This document shows positions 53,300-62,860 of a stretch of 64,000 nucleotides of DNA, in pieces. Below the pieces are notes generated by a model. The model saw only the letters and a list, made by a program, of their open reading frames with translations. It searched no databases and was not told where the DNA came from. Both the position numbers and the translations under genes were made by a program. The stretch's first letter is position 1, and the number at the start of each line of letters is the position of its first letter. Origin of the DNA: Micavibrio sp. (GTDB lineage: Bacteria > Pseudomonadota > Alphaproteobacteria > Micavibrionales > UBA2020); assembly GCA_028283745.1 (NCBI GenBank), contig JAPWJZ010000008.1, positions 310,001-374,000 on the forward strand, read 5' to 3'.

Positions 53300-54803
53300 A
53301 TGAAAATCTCGTTCGAATCGAAATCCCCCAAGGCCGATGTACTGGTCGTTTTCGCCGCTGAAGGTGCGAAACTGCTGGGCGCGGCCGTTGCCGCCGACAA
53401 AAAAGCCGGGGGCGCGCTGAAACGCGCGGCCGAAGCCGACAAGTTCACCGGCAAAAAGAACCAGACGCTGGTTGTTCCCGGGGTCGAAGGCCTGCCGCAT
53501 AGCGCATGTCGTGGTTGTTGGCCTTGGCAAGCCCGAAGAATTGAAAGCGCCGGATTTTGAAAAAATCGGCAGCAGCCTGACGGCGCTGTTAAACCAGAAG
53601 AAGGCCGTGAATGCGGATGTCGCCTTTACCACCGAAGGCATGCACCTTAAGCACCATGAAGCGCATGATGCTGCGGCGCGTATGGCGCAGGCCGCCCTGC
53701 TCTCCGCCTATCGCTTCGACAAATACCTGACCAAGGAACCCAAGGACAAAAAGCCGACCTTGAAGCATCTTGCCTTCACCGTCGACAATCCGGCGAAAGC
53801 GAAGAAGGCTTTTGCGGATGCGGAGAAAGTGGCGAACGGCGTTTACCTCACCCGCGACCTCGTCTCCGAAACGCCGAACATTCTGTATCCTGAAAGCTTC
53901 GCGGCGATCATCAAGAAAGAACTCACACCGCTGGGCATTAAAGTAAAAGTGCTGGATGAAAAAGACATCGTCCGCCACGGCATGGGTGCGCTTGAAGCCG
54001 TCGGCCAGGGCAGCGCCCGCCCGCCGCGCCTTGTCACCATGGAATATAAGGGCGCCGGCAAAAGCGACAAAAACGTCTGCTTCGTTGGCAAGGGTGTCAC
54101 CTTTGATACCGGCGGCATTTCGCTGAAGCCGGGCCCCGGCATGGAAGACATGAAGTGGGACATGGCGGGCGCAGCCGTGGTGACGGGCCTTATGAAGGCG
54201 CTTGCCGCCCGCGGCGCGAAGGTGAACGCCGTTGGCGTTGTCGCGATTGCCGAAAACATGCCCTCCGGCACCGCCTGCCGCCCGTCCGACATCGTCACCT
54301 CCATGTCCGGCCAGACCGTTGAAATTCTGAACACCGATGCCGAAGGCCGCCTGATTTTGTGCGATGCCCTCTGGTACGCGCAGGAAGAATTCAAGCCGAC
54401 GCATATCGTTGACCTTGCGACGCTGACCGGCGCCATCATCATCGCCCTCGGCCATGAATATGCCGGTATTTTCTGCAACGATGACGATTTTGCCAAAGAC
54501 CTCATCACCAGCGGCAAGTCCGTTGGCGAAGAACTGTGGCAAATGCCGCTGAACGATGCGTGGGACAAGGCAATTGACAGCCCGGCTGCGGACATGAAAA
54601 ACATTTCCGGCGGCCGTGATGCGGGTTCCGCCATCGGCGCGCATTTCCTGAAGCGCTTTATTCAGGACGGCGTGAAGTGGGCGCACCTTGATATCGCGGG
54701 CGTTGCATGGTCCACCAAAGACCGCGCTTCAGTGCCGAAGGGCGCTTCCGCTTTTGGCGTGCGCCTGCTCGACCAATACGTCGCCGAATTCTGCGAGAAA
54801 TAA
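53300..54803 (+). CDS. pepA: Cytosol (leucyl) aminopeptidase PepA, apparent single-base frameshift
   Basis: Reading the first frame to about 53500 and the next frame from there gives about 500 residues, the normal PepA length. The break lies at 53498-53506 (CCGCATAGCGCATGTC); removing one base restores LPH-x-HVVVVGLGKPEEL. The catalytic domain is intact: two-metal site GKGVTFDTGG, GGISLKPGPGMEDMKWDMAGA and the family signature NTDAEGRLIL at about 343-350. The enzyme removes N-terminal residues using two divalent metals. In other genomes PepA also binds DNA. Sequencing error is more likely than inactivation, since everything downstream is conserved. Confidence 0.88.
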
Positions 54804-54840
54804 TGGCCCGTATACATTGGCCACAGACTGATTAACGAAC

Positions 54841-54882
54841 CGCCCCCCTGTCCTTGCAACCAAGGCCCGGGGGGCGTTTTTA
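54841..54882 (+). terminator. Rho-independent terminator after pepA
   Basis: CGCCCCCC/GGGGGGCG outer stem with an inner CCTTG/CAAGG stem, then TTTTTA. About 38 bases after the pepA stop. Confidence 0.8.
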
Positions 54883-54928
54883 TTTAGGCATTTTCATCAC
54901 GCGCCCGCCCTGAAGGATTTTTAATACC

Positions 54929-57900
54929 ATGCCGCTCATGACCTCGCGCCGCTTCCTGCCGCTGTTCATTACCCAGTTCCTCGGGGCCTTCAACGACAAC
55001 CTGTTTAAAAACGCGCTCATCATGCTGGTGACGTTTAAATTCGCAGCGCAGCTGGCCATGCCGGCGCAGGTGCTGGTCGCGCTGGCGGGCGGCATTTTCA
55101 TTCTGCCGTTCTTCCTGTTTTCCGCGACCGCAGGGCAGCTGGCGGACAAAATGGACCGCGCCAAAATTGCGCAATACGTGAAGATTGCCGAAATCGTTTT
55201 CATGGCGCTTGCGGCCGTCGGCTTCCTTGCGCCCAGCGTGACGGTGCTGCTGGCGGTGCTGTTTTGCATGGGCCTGCATTCCACTTTTTTCGGCCCCGTC
55301 AAATACGCCATCCTGCCGCAGCAGCTTGAAGGCAAGGAATTATTGTCGGGCAATGCTTACGTTGAAGCCGGCACCTTCCTTGCCATCCTGCTTGGCACCA
55401 CGCTCGGCGGTATTCTTGTCAGCTCCACGCTGGGGCAGGAAGTGATTGCGGGGGCGGTCATTACTGTTGCCATCGGCGGTTATTTTTCCAGCCGCTTTAT
55501 TCCGCCCGCGCCGGGGCCGCAGCCGGATTTGGTTGTCAACCGCAACTTCTGGCAGGAAACGCTGAAAATCATGAAGTATATGCAGGGTGAACCCGGCATT
55601 TACCGCGCCATTCTGGCCATTTCGTGGTTCTGGCTGGTGGGGGCAACCTACCTGACGCAGTTCCCCGCCTTCGCCAAGGATTTTCTGGGCGGGGATGAAA
55701 GCGTGGCAACGCTGCTGCTCACGTTATTCTCCGTCGGCATCGGCGCGGGTTCTATGCTGTGCAGCCGTTTGCTGAAGGGGCAGGTGCAGGCAACCTATGT
55801 GCCTATCGCTGCGATCGGCATGGCCATTTTCGGCGTTGACCTTTACTTTGCGGCGCATAGCCTTGTGCAGCCGCTGGTGACGGAAAATGGCGTCAGCGTC
55901 ATGATCACGCAATCGGCGGGCGAATTTATTTCAACGCCGCACAACTGGCGCGTGGTGTTTGACCTGTTCATGATTGCGCTGTCGGGCGGGCTTTTCGCCG
56001 TGCCGCTTTATGCGCTGGTGCAAAAACGCGCCGATCCGCAGTTCCTCGCCCGCGTCATTGCGGGGCTGAACATCATGAACGCGGTGTTCATGGTGGTGTC
56101 TTCGCTGCTCACGGCGCTGCTGCTGGCCATGCACTTCACCATTCCGCAGGTGTTCATGGCGATCGCCCTGCTGCACCTGCTGGTGGCGGTGTATATTGTG
56201 CAGCTGCTGCCGGATGCGCTGTTTCGTTCCGTCATGCGCAGCATTCTTGGCTGGGCGTATAAGGTTGAGGTAAAGGGGCTTGAAAACTTTGAAGCCGCGG
56301 GCAGCCGCGTGCTGGTCATTGCCAACCATACTTCCTTCCTTGATGCCGCGTTGATTGCGGCGTACCTGCCCGTAAAAGTCACCTTCGCCGTCAACACGTA
56401 TATCGCCAGGGCGTGGTGGATGAAGCCGCTGCTGAAAATGGTGGATGCCTACCCCGTAGACCCCACAAACCCCATGGCCCTGAAAGGGCTGGTTGATGTT
56501 GTGAAAAGCGGCAAGGTCGGCATGATCTTCCCCGAAGGGCGCATTACCGTCACCGGTTCCCTCATGAAGGTTTATGAAGGCCCGGGGTTGATTGCGGATA
56601 AAGCGCAGGCGAAAGTCCTGCCCATCCGCATTGACGGCGCGCAGTTCACGCGTTTTTCGCGCCTGAAGGGCAAGGTGATGATCCGCGCCTTCCCCAAAAT
56701 CACCATCACGCTATTGCCGCCGCGTGATTTTGTGCTGCCCGAAGGGGTCTTTGGCCGCAAACGCCGCCAGCTGGCGGCAGCGCAGCTGTATGACATGATG
56801 TCGCAAATGGTGTTTGACGCGAGCGACATTGAACGCCCGCTGCTGACCGCGCTCATGGAATCGTCGCGCCTCTACGGTGAAAAACACATCATTGCGGAAG
56901 ACCCGCAGCGCCAGCCGGTCAATTACCGCGACTTCATTGCCCGCGCCATGGTCATGGGCAAGGCCCTGGATAAAAAGCTGGCCTTCGGCCCTGCTGCCAC
57001 CATTCCCGCCGTTGGCGTCATGCTGCCGAACATGGTGGCAACAGCCATGGTCTTTTTTGGCCTGCATGCGCGCCGCCGCGTGCCTGCCATGCTCAACTTC
57101 TCGGCGGGGCCTGCGCAAACCTTAAGCGCCTGCCAGACGGCACTCATTAAAACAGTCATCACGGCGCGCCGCTTTATCGACATGGGCAAGCTTGCGCCCA
57201 CGGTGAAGGCGCTGGAAGATGCCGGCATTACCTTCATTTACCTTGAAGATATCCGCGCCAGCATTGGCACCCTCGACAAGCTTTATGGCCTTCTTGGCCG
57301 CTATGCGCCGGAAATGCTGGATAGCCTGCGTCAAAAAGCCAGCCCGCACGACCCTGCGGTTGTTTTGTTTACCTCGGGTTCCGAAGGCACGCCGAAGGGC
57401 GTGGTGCTGTCACACCGCAACATTCTGGCCAACCGCTACCAGATTGCCAGCCGTGTTGATTTTGGCCCCAACGACATCGTCTTCAATTGCCTGCCGATGT
57501 TCCATTCCTTCGGGCTTACAGGGGGCACGCTTTTGCCCATCCTGTCGGGCATCCGCGCGTTTTACTATCCGTCGCCGCTGCATTACCGCATTGTGCCGGA
57601 ATTGATTTATGATACCAACGCGACGATTTTGTTCGGTACCGATACGTTCCTGTCCGGCTATGCGCGCTTCGCGCACCCGTATGACTTCCATGCCATTCGC
57701 TATGTTTTCGCGGGTGCGGAAAAGTTGAAGGAAGAAACGCGCAAAACCTATGCCGAAAAATACGGCGTGCGCATTTTTGAAGGCTATGGCGCAACCGAAA
57801 CCGCGCCGGTCATCAGCATCAACACGCCCATGCACAACCTGCCGGGTTCTGTAGGCCGCCTGATGCCGGGCATGGTGCATGAACTGGAGAAGGTCGACGG

Positions 57901-58369
57901 CATCAACCCCGCCTCCGGCAAGCTCATCATCAAGGGCCCCAACATCATGAGGGGGTATTTGAAGGCGGACATGCCGGGCATTTTGCAACCGCCGGAAGGC
58001 GGCTGGTATGACACCGGCGATATTGTCGGCGTAAACGAGCAGGGCTTTATCACCATTGAAGGCCGCATGAAGCGCTTTGCGAAAATCGCGGGCGAAATGG
58101 TGTCCCTTACCGCGGTTGAAAGCGCCATCCAGAAACTTTACCCCGACAAAACCCACGCAGTGATTGCCGTGAAGGATGAAAAGAAGGGTGAAAAACTCAT
58201 TCTTTTCACCACGGCGGAAGCAAAGGCGGAAGATATTTCCGCGCACTTCCGCAAGCTCGGCTTGAATGAACTGTCGGTGCCAAAGCAAATCCAGCCGGTC
58301 GCGGAAATTCCCGTGCTGGGCACCGGTAAAACCGATTACGTGCGGTTGAAGGCCATAGCCGAAGGATAG
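54929..58369 (+). CDS. Lysophospholipid recycling fusion: LplT transporter + PlsC acyltransferase + acyl-ACP synthetase (Aas)
   Basis: 1146 residues in three parts. About 1-425 is an MFS lysophospholipid flippase of LplT type (FITQFLGAFNDNLFKNAL). About 430-640 is a PlsC acyltransferase with NHTSFLD (near 465) and FPEGRITVTG. About 650-1146 is an AMP-forming acyl-ACP/CoA synthetase with TSGSEGTPKG (near 814), YGATETAP, YDTGD and the C-terminal K-bearing GTGKTDYVRLK. It would import lysophospholipid and re-acylate it using free fatty acid charged on ACP. E. coli encodes the same pathway as two genes, lplT and aas; this fused form also occurs in other proteobacteria. ATG at 54929, with AAGGA upstream. 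Confidence 0.92.
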   Translation: MPLMTSRRFLPLFITQFLGAFNDNLFKNALIMLVTFKFAAQLAMPAQVLVALAGGIFILPFFLFSATAGQLADKMDRAKIAQYVKIAEIVFMALAAVGFLAPSVTVLLAVLFCMGLHSTFFGPVKYAILPQQLEGKELLSGNAYVEAGTFLAILLGTTLGGILVSSTLGQEVIAGAVITVAIGGYFSSRFIPPAPGPQPDLVVNRNFWQETLKIMKYMQGEPGIYRAILAISWFWLVGATYLTQFPAFAKDFLGGDESVATLLLTLFSVGIGAGSMLCSRLLKGQVQATYVPIAAIGMAIFGVDLYFAAHSLVQPLVTENGVSVMITQSAGEFISTPHNWRVVFDLFMIALSGGLFAVPLYALVQKRADPQFLARVIAGLNIMNAVFMVVSSLLTALLLAMHFTIPQVFMAIALLHLLVAVYIVQLLPDALFRSVMRSILGWAYKVEVKGLENFEAAGSRVLVIANHTSFLDAALIAAYLPVKVTFAVNTYIARAWWMKPLLKMVDAYPVDPTNPMALKGLVDVVKSGKVGMIFPEGRITVTGSLMKVYEGPGLIADKAQAKVLPIRIDGAQFTRFSRLKGKVMIRAFPKITITLLPPRDFVLPEGVFGRKRRQLAAAQLYDMMSQMVFDASDIERPLLTALMESSRLYGEKHIIAEDPQRQPVNYRDFIARAMVMGKALDKKLAFGPAATIPAVGVMLPNMVATAMVFFGLHARRRVPAMLNFSAGPAQTLSACQTALIKTVITARRFIDMGKLAPTVKALEDAGITFIYLEDIRASIGTLDKLYGLLGRYAPEMLDSLRQKASPHDPAVVLFTSGSEGTPKGVVLSHRNILANRYQIASRVDFGPNDIVFNCLPMFHSFGLTGGTLLPILSGIRAFYYPSPLHYRIVPELIYDTNATILFGTDTFLSGYARFAHPYDFHAIRYVFAGAEKLKEETRKTYAEKYGVRIFEGYGATETAPVISINTPMHNLPGSVGRLMPGMVHELEKVDGINPASGKLIIKGPNIMRGYLKADMPGILQPPEGGWYDTGDIVGVNEQGFITIEGRMKRFAKIAGEMVSLTAVESAIQKLYPDKTHAVIAVKDEKKGEKLILFTTAEAKAEDISAHFRKLGLNELSVPKQIQPVAEIPVLGTGKTDYVRLKAIAEG

Positions 58370-58392
58370 GGGCCGAAGGATAGACTTAAGGC

Positions 58393-58899
58393 TTAAAGCG
58401 AAAAATCAGCCGGCGCGGGTTTTCCTGCGCCGGTTTTTTCGCGGCTGATGATAGTGGTTTCACCGCGCAGCGTGACGGCAAGCTGCGCATCATATGCGCC
58501 GTCTGCCAGCGAGATGCGGGCCCTGGCCTGAAAGCCGTGCGGCGTTTCGCTGGCAACAACGCCCTCCAGCGCGCCTTCGCGCGCGAACCACAGGCGGAAC
58601 TTCAGGTAATCCGCCACCGTTTCGGGCGTCAGCAGCAGCGGCGCTTGGGCGTTGAGGTGGTGGATGTTGGCAATGCTGCCATCCAGCGGAACAATTTCGT
58701 TTTCAAGCCGCACGTACCATAGCGGCGTCTGGCCGGGCAGGGGGCGTGATACCTTTACCAGCGGAGCGCCGTGGTAAAAGGCCAGCGGCAGCACTTCAAC
58801 CACCGTGCTGTCGACGGCGAATTTATACGCCGGTTCCAGGTGGTTGACGGCGCGGACCAGCGCCAGCTTTTCGTCTGCGGTTGCGGGTTTCAGGGCCAT
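58393..58899 (-). CDS. Hypothetical protein
   Basis: 168 residues, no signal peptide or membrane segment; mixed alpha/beta composition with YKFAVDSTVVEVLPLAFYHG and LWYVRLENEIVPLDGSI. Several short strands suggest a beta-rich small-molecule-binding or adaptor fold, but no family is recognised. It is convergent with the LplT/Aas fusion gene, and the plus-strand terminator at 58410-58439 lies inside its last codons. It is divergent from holC. Confidence 0.6.
   Translation of the reverse strand: MALKPATADEKLALVRAVNHLEPAYKFAVDSTVVEVLPLAFYHGAPLVKVSRPLPGQTPLWYVRLENEIVPLDGSIANIHHLNAQAPLLLTPETVADYLKFRLWFAREGALEGVVASETPHGFQARARISLADGAYDAQLAVTLRGETTIISREKTGAGKPAPADFSL
58410..58439 (+). terminator. Terminator of the LplT/Aas gene, inside the 3' end of the opposing gene
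   Basis: CCGGCGC/GCGCCGG stem extended by GGG/CCT, tetraloop TTTT, then six Ts. It overlaps the last codons of the minus-strand gene 58393-58899. Confidence 0.75.
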
Positions 58900-58978
58900 T
58901 TGCTGCTTGCTCTTTGCTGCGGTTCCCCCCGATAATAGGCGAGTATCGCGCTAAAAAACAGGCCTTAAGAAGTCACCC

Positions 58979-59428
58979 ATGACCGACGTCCGCTTTTACC
59001 ACATGCAGCAAAAACGCCTTGAACAGGCGCTGCCGGAAATTGTCGCGAAGGCGCTGGAGCGCAAGCATCGCATCGTCATCAAGGCCGGCAGCCCCGAGCG
59101 GGTGACCGCCCTCAGCAACGCGCTGTGGACGGCTGACCCCGCCAGCTTCCTGCCGCACGGCGCGGTGCGCGACGGGTTCGAGGCCGAACAGCCTGTCTGG
59201 CTGACGACGGAAGACGATAACCCCAATGCCGCCACCGTGCTGATTTTGACGGACAACGCCACCTCGCCGAACGTGGGTGATTACGCGCTGTGCTGCGAAT
59301 TTTTCGACGGCAACGATGAAGACGCCGTCAGCGCAGCCCGCCAGCGGTGGAAGGTTTACAAAGAACAAAGCCACGCCACATCCTATTTCCAGCAGGATGA
59401 AAACGGGCGCTGGCAGCAAAAACAATAA
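58979..59428 (+). CDS. holC: DNA polymerase III subunit chi
   Basis: 149 residues. The chi-subunit pattern is present: DVRFYHMQQKRLEQALPEIVAKAL, RIVIKAGSPERVTALSNALWT, DPASFLPHG and the C-terminal FFDGNDEDAVSAARQRWKVYKEQ. Chi links the clamp loader to single-stranded-DNA-binding protein at the replication fork. PepA and HolC lie close together in many proteobacteria, and the same linkage is kept here with two genes between. The ATG at 58979 is the only good start. Confidence 0.93.
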   Translation: MTDVRFYHMQQKRLEQALPEIVAKALERKHRIVIKAGSPERVTALSNALWTADPASFLPHGAVRDGFEAEQPVWLTTEDDNPNAATVLILTDNATSPNVGDYALCCEFFDGNDEDAVSAARQRWKVYKEQSHATSYFQQDENGRWQQKQ

Positions 59429-59452
59429 CGTCTTTTTTTGAAAGGTTTAGCA

Positions 59453-59926
59453 ATGATGCAGCACCGCCGTTTATTCCTGCAACTGGCGGTCCTCGCCGTA
59501 TTTTCGTTCGCGGGCGGCTTTGCCGGTACGCTGTTCAGCGGCCATCGCGCCGAAGCGCAGCAGCAGCAAAACTTCTTCGCGCTGTCGGATACCAAGAACC
59601 CCAAGGGCGTGAATATGTATGTGTCCGACGGGCAGGGCGGGCAGGTGTTTTACGGTGAAAACGGCCAGATGCGCCTGCAGATGGGCACCTATAACGGCGG
59701 CGGGGAGCGCGGCCTGCCGTTGATGGCCCTGTCCGATACTTCCGGCCATATCCGCCTGCTGTTCCGCCTTGCGGGGGAAAATGAATCACCCGTCATGATC
59801 ATGAAGGATAAATCCGGCAGCGACCGCCTTGTCATGGGCCTTGACCTTGGCGGCAGCAAGCAGGAACCTTTCCTCAGCATCACCGATGCTTCCGGCCATC
59901 GCCAAAGCGTCTTTGGCAATTACTGA
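59453..59926 (+). CDS. Exported hypothetical protein with beta-repeat body
   Basis: 157 residues from the ATG at 59453 (AAAGG upstream). An uncleaved or Ala-cleaved signal segment (about 8-30, ending RAEAQ) is followed by a body of short strand repeats: ALSDTKNPKGVNMYVSDGQG, ALSDTSGHIRLLFRLAG and LSITDASGHRQSVFG. The recurring xxxDxSGxxR pattern implies internal duplication. No family recognised. It follows holC by 24 bases and likely shares its transcript. Confidence 0.62.
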   Translation: MMQHRRLFLQLAVLAVFSFAGGFAGTLFSGHRAEAQQQQNFFALSDTKNPKGVNMYVSDGQGGQVFYGENGQMRLQMGTYNGGGERGLPLMALSDTSGHIRLLFRLAGENESPVMIMKDKSGSDRLVMGLDLGGSKQEPFLSITDASGHRQSVFGNY

Positions 59927-59944
59927 CGGCGAATACCGCATAGC

Positions 59945-59980
59945 AAAAGGCCCGCTTTGATTTTCAAAGCGGGCCTTTTT
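59945..59980. terminator. Bidirectional rho-independent terminator
   Basis: GGCCCGCTTTGA/TCAAAGCGGGCC 12-bp stem with a TTT loop, A-run before and T-run after, between two convergent genes. Confidence 0.9.
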
Positions 59981-59999
59981 GTGTCTTGTCCTGGAAGGC

Positions 60000-61589
60000 T
60001 TAGTTGCTGTGGCTGACCGCTTGCGTTGCGGTTGCGACGGCGGGGGCTGCGACCGGGGTCGTGGCCTTGTTGAAGTCGCTGTCCATTTTCGCCACGAGGC
60101 CTTTGAAGGATTTCAGTTCCTTGCCAGCCAGCGAACGGCCGCCGGCCATTTTAACGGTGGCGGGGTTGACCTGAACCTGGTTGATGAGGATTTCGTAGTG
60201 CAGGTGCGGGCCGGTGGAACGGCCAGTGGTGCCGACGTAACCGATAACCTGACCCTGCTTCACGCGGCTGCCAATGCGAACGCCGGCTTTAACGGCCTGC
60301 ATGTGCGCATAAGCGGTTTCAAGGCCCGAACGGTGGCGGATTTTGACGTAGTTGCCATAGGTGGAGAAGGGGCCGGCCTTTTCGATGACGCCATCACCGG
60401 CGGCAAAAATGGGGGTGCCGCGGGGCGCTGCGAAATCGATGCCCTTGTGCATTTTGTTGAAGCCCAGAACCGGGTGGCGGCGGAAGCCGAAGCCGGAGCT
60501 GATGCGCGCGCCGTCGATCGGCGTTTTCATCAGGGGCTTCTTGGCCGACTGGCCGGTGGGGTCGAAGTATTCGACGTTGCCGTCGGTATCTTCGTAGCGG
60601 TACAGCGGCATGACGCGGTCGCTCAGCGCGAGTTTCGCGAAGACGATGTTGCCTTTGTTCGGCACGATGCTGCCGTCATCCGTCACGTACTGTTCGTACA
60701 TGACTTCGTAAGAATCGCCGCCCTGGATTTCGCGCTGGAAGTCGACGCCGAAGGAATAGAGCTTGATGAGTTCGAGAATAACGCTGTCCGGCACGCCGTC
60801 GGCATGGGCATCAACGTAGAGCGAGTTGTCGATCTTGCCCTTGAAGCCTTTCAGCACGCGGTGGACGGATTTGGCTTCCTGGTTGACCTTGAAGCTGCCG
60901 TCGTCGCCTTTGTTGATCATGACGGAATTGACGGAGTCTTGCTCGATGCGGAGGCCGACGAATTTGGGGTCAGCCAGCGCAGGGTCTTTGTGGAAGAAGA
61001 CGGTGACCTGGTGGCCGGGGTTAAGGTCGCGCGGGTCGTAAACTTTGCGAAGCGCGGCAATGGCGCCAACAGCTTCATCGCGCGGCGCGCCGTTGCGGAC
61101 CAGCAGGTCCATCAGCGTATCGCCACGGCCGACCTTCACTTTTTTCTGCGTATCAAGCAGGTTGCTGCCCGCTTTCAGAATTTTGGTGATGCCGGATTGA
61201 ATGTAGGCCAGCTGGCGCTGGTTGATGGATGCGGGCTGCGCTTTTTGCGGCTCGTTCAGCATGACGACGGGCTTCGGGGCCGATTCTTCGGTCGACAGGG
61301 CGCCGTATTGCGCGGCCGGGGCCTGCGGCTTGGCGTCTAATCCGTCTTGTAAATTAAGGACTTGGAAGGCGGGGCGGGCGGGCGCGCCGGCGGCAACAAC
61401 GGTGACGTTGGCATTGGCGGCGGCATTGGCCAGCACGGCGGCATCAGGCGCAGATTCGCCGGAATTATAGGCAAAAATTCCGTAGACGGCGGCAAGCGCC
61501 AGTGCAGGAATAACCACGTGACGCAGGCCTAAACGGCGCTTGCGGAACAATCTTGTACGGGGGGCGGTGAAATATCTCAACGTCGTCAA
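60000..61589 (-). CDS. M23-family peptidoglycan endopeptidase (MepM/ShyA-like)
   Basis: 529 residues. An N-terminal membrane anchor or signal segment (about 22-42) is followed by an Ala/Pro-rich linker, a LysM/OapA-like module (KVGRGDTLMDLLVRNGA...DLNPGHQVTVFF, about 150-200) and a C-terminal M23 domain. Zinc ligands are visible in FRRHPVLG...HKGIDFAAP and HLHYE (His462, His464). It would cut peptide cross-links in the periplasm to allow cell-wall growth. The C-terminal tail is Ala/Thr-rich. It is the only gene between two convergent or divergent promoters, with its own terminator. Confidence 0.9.
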   Translation of the reverse strand: MTTLRYFTAPRTRLFRKRRLGLRHVVIPALALAAVYGIFAYNSGESAPDAAVLANAAANANVTVVAAGAPARPAFQVLNLQDGLDAKPQAPAAQYGALSTEESAPKPVVMLNEPQKAQPASINQRQLAYIQSGITKILKAGSNLLDTQKKVKVGRGDTLMDLLVRNGAPRDEAVGAIAALRKVYDPRDLNPGHQVTVFFHKDPALADPKFVGLRIEQDSVNSVMINKGDDGSFKVNQEAKSVHRVLKGFKGKIDNSLYVDAHADGVPDSVILELIKLYSFGVDFQREIQGGDSYEVMYEQYVTDDGSIVPNKGNIVFAKLALSDRVMPLYRYEDTDGNVEYFDPTGQSAKKPLMKTPIDGARISSGFGFRRHPVLGFNKMHKGIDFAAPRGTPIFAAGDGVIEKAGPFSTYGNYVKIRHRSGLETAYAHMQAVKAGVRIGSRVKQGQVIGYVGTTGRSTGPHLHYEILINQVQVNPATVKMAGGRSLAGKELKSFKGLVAKMDSDFNKATTPVAAPAVATATQAVSHSN

Positions 61590-61989
61590 ACCTTGTTTTG
61601 TTACCGGGCTTTGTTATTGGCCGAGCTTTAGATGGCAGGCCGTATTTTTACGTGTTGGCGGGGCCGATTGAACACAAGAACAGGCGTGATGGCAAGCCCG
61701 AATGAATAACTGAATGATGCACAGTTGCTACATAATATAATTAAATCATTGAAGCAGTTCAAAGAAAATGACATGCGGTGTGCCATAACTTTGAACTCTT
61801 TTTTACAGTTTAATTGCCATATTCGCGAGCGATCTTTTTTTGTTCTCATTCGGCGCTGTATGGGCGGGCGTGAAGCCGGCTTCAGAAACGCTACACATAT
61901 ATATATAGGTATGGACGCAATAAAATATAATTGTGTAGGATGCCGCAACAACATTCCGAAACCATATCCATTCAGTAGAAGATTCCCCC
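61590..61989. other. AT-rich intergenic region upstream of fabI
   Basis: 400 bases, strongly AT-rich (for example ATATATATATAGG at 61898-61910), between the divergent M23 peptidase gene and fabI. It should hold both promoters. Short open frames on both strands show no family pattern. No RNA gene or repeat array recognised. Confidence 0.4.
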
Positions 61990-62853
61990 ATGCAAAGCCC
62001 CTCCCAAGAAAATGACGCCATGACGCAAGTAAGCACGCTCATGAAAGGCAAGCGCGGCCTTGTAATGGGTGTCGCGAACGACCGTTCCATCGCCTGGGGT
62101 ATTGCGGAAATGGCGCATCGCCATGGCGCGGAGCTTGGTTTCACCTTCCAGGGCGACGCCCTTGAAAAGCGTGTGCGCCCGCTGGCGGAATCGATCCAGT
62201 CGAAACTGGTGCTGCCCTGCGACGTGACCGACCACAAATCCATCGACGCGACGTTTGCCGCCGTTGAAAAGGAATGGGGCGGGCTTGATTTCGTCGTTCA
62301 CGCCATCGCCTATTCCGACAAAAACGAGCTGGATGGCCTTTACCTCAACACCACCCGCGAAAACTTTTTGAAGACGATGGATATTTCCGTCTATTCCTTC
62401 ACCGCCGTCGCGCAGCGCGCGGTACCGCTGATGAAGAACGGCGGCAGCCTGATTACCATGACCTACCACGGCGCAGAACGCGTGATGCCGCATTACAACG
62501 TCATGGGTGTTGCCAAGGCGGCGCTGGAAGCTTCCGTGCGCTACCTTGCCAGCGACATTGGCCCGCAGGGCATTCGCGTCAACGCCATCAGCGCAGGCCC
62601 CATCAAGACGCTTGCGGCCTCCGGCATTGGTGATTTCCGCTATATCCTGAAATGGAATGAATTGAACTCCCCCCTTCGCCGTAACGTCACGACGCAGGAT
62701 GTCGGCGGCGCCGGCCTGTTCCTGCTCAGCGACCTTGGCGCGGGCGTGACCGGCGAAGTGATGTATGTCGACAGCGGCTACAACACCATCGGCATGGTCG
62801 CGGTGGACAGCGCAAAGCAGACCGCCGAATTGCTGAACGGCATTTCAGGTTGA
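61990..62853 (+). CDS. fabI: Enoyl-ACP reductase (NADH), FabI type
   Basis: 287 residues from 61990, or 277 if the ATG at 62020 is used. The short-chain dehydrogenase fold starts with GLVMGVANDRSIAWGIAEMAHRHGAELGF; the catalytic tyrosines lie in TYHGAERVMPHYNVMGVAKAALE (Y-x6-K). It catalyses the last reduction step of fatty acid elongation and is the target of triclosan-type inhibitors. The following VOC gene and aroC are a common alphaproteobacterial neighbourhood for fabI. Confidence 0.95.
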   Translation: MQSPSQENDAMTQVSTLMKGKRGLVMGVANDRSIAWGIAEMAHRHGAELGFTFQGDALEKRVRPLAESIQSKLVLPCDVTDHKSIDATFAAVEKEWGGLDFVVHAIAYSDKNELDGLYLNTTRENFLKTMDISVYSFTAVAQRAVPLMKNGGSLITMTYHGAERVMPHYNVMGVAKAALEASVRYLASDIGPQGIRVNAISAGPIKTLAASGIGDFRYILKWNELNSPLRRNVTTQDVGGAGLFLLSDLGAGVTGEVMYVDSGYNTIGMVAVDSAKQTAELLNGISG

Positions 62854-62860
62854 TGCAGCC

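Noticed and set aside
59979-61340. 453-codon plus-strand open frame opposite the M23 peptidase gene
   Set aside because: Antisense shadow; the minus strand carries the zinc motifs and anchor of a real M23 enzyme.
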